From DASPXY01 sp038227745 (lineage in GTDB: Bacteria > Planctomycetota > Planctomycetia > Gemmatales > Gemmataceae): a stretch of 6,089 nt of DNA. Shown one piece after another: positions 5,933 to 6,089 of the stretch (positions within the stretch are counted from its first letter, which is position 1; every line of letters begins with the position of its first letter). The notes under the pieces were generated by a model that did no database searches, was not told where the DNA came from, and saw nothing but the letters and a program-made list of their open reading frames with translations. Both the position numbers and the translations under genes were made by a program. The DNA is taken from the NCBI GenBank assembly GCA_038227745.1, contig JBBRPS010000646.1, positions 1-6,089 of the forward strand. The letters run 5' to 3'.

Positions 5933-6089
5933 GTAACCGGTCCTCCGCTCGTAACATCTCAAAAACCCTGGGGAAGAGGCGCAGCTGATCGGGGGTCGCT
6001 TCCCTATTCTGGAAAGTATGCGGATCGAGATTCCCGTTATTCCCCCTGGCGAACGCACCCCCCTCGTCGAGGCGCTGTTGGCCATCAGC
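5933..6089 (+). mobile_element. Possible left end of an IS66-type insertion sequence, cut by the window
   Basis: GTAACCGG at 5933 begins with GTAA, as IS66-family ends do; a second GTAAC is at 5951. It lies 85 bases before the start of the probable transposase, a plausible distance. The right end and the target duplication are outside the window, so the boundary cannot be confirmed. The 140 bases between the kinase stop and this reading frame hold no other gene. A short imperfect GC-rich hairpin around CTCCCCGGGG (5905-5916) might end the kinase transcript. Confidence 0.3.
6018..6089 (+). CDS. Probable IS66-family transposase, N-terminal fragment (truncated by window edge)
   Basis: There are 24 codons from ATG 6018 to the window end without a stop: MRIEIPVIPPGERTPLVEAL and on. 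By memory, the phrase PPGERTPLVEALLA resembles the start of IS66-type (TnpC) transposases common in planctomycetes, where it precedes a leucine-zipper-like coiled coil and then a DDE catalytic domain. Neither lies in this window. GGAAAG at 6011-6016 is purine-rich but very close to the ATG. With so few residues, both the family call and the start are tentative. Confidence 0.5.
   Translation, partial: MRIEIPVIPPGERTPLVEALLAIS

Overview
The window is GC-rich and densely coding, with all recognisable genes on the + strand. It most resembles a planctomycete, probably near the Gemmata group. The main reasons are a Ser/Thr kinase joined through one membrane helix to an FGE-sulfatase (SUMF1-type) domain, a small lysine-rich protein of a kind I associate with planctomycetes, long intergenic palindromes, and what looks like the start of an IS66-type transposase. 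The taxonomic call is inference.

Layout. Positions 24-503 encode a 159-residue protein of unknown function. A 277-base gap follows (504-780). It holds a near-perfect long hairpin (518-583), a second interrupted hairpin (602-651) and an AT-rich patch that may be a promoter. Next comes a two-gene unit 28 bases apart: a HerA-type hexameric DNA-translocating ATPase (781-2646) and a NurA-family protein (2675-3736). A second, nested palindrome (3755-3818) lies just past the NurA stop. A 215-base gap with a possible promoter leads to a separate gene (3952-5877) for a membrane protein kinase with an outer FGE-like domain. At the right edge, 6018-6089 is the 5' end of a probable IS66-family transposase cut off by the window.

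How the genes fit. HerA and NurA are known partners: the ATPase ring drives DNA through or past the nuclease for end resection, and in bacteria some HerA pairs serve in phage defence. Two details here are unusual. The ATPase ends in a disordered Ala/Pro-rich tail closed by DDDIPF, identical to the last six residues of E. coli SSB, the docking tip read by many repair proteins. The NurA partner keeps its first active-site Asp, but by my manual alignment it has lost two other acidic metal ligands. Together these suggest a HerA-NurA variant that recruits SSB-binding partners and may not rely on classical NurA cleavage. The kinase gene appears to be an independent signalling gene, separated from the unit by the palindrome and with its own ribosome binding site.
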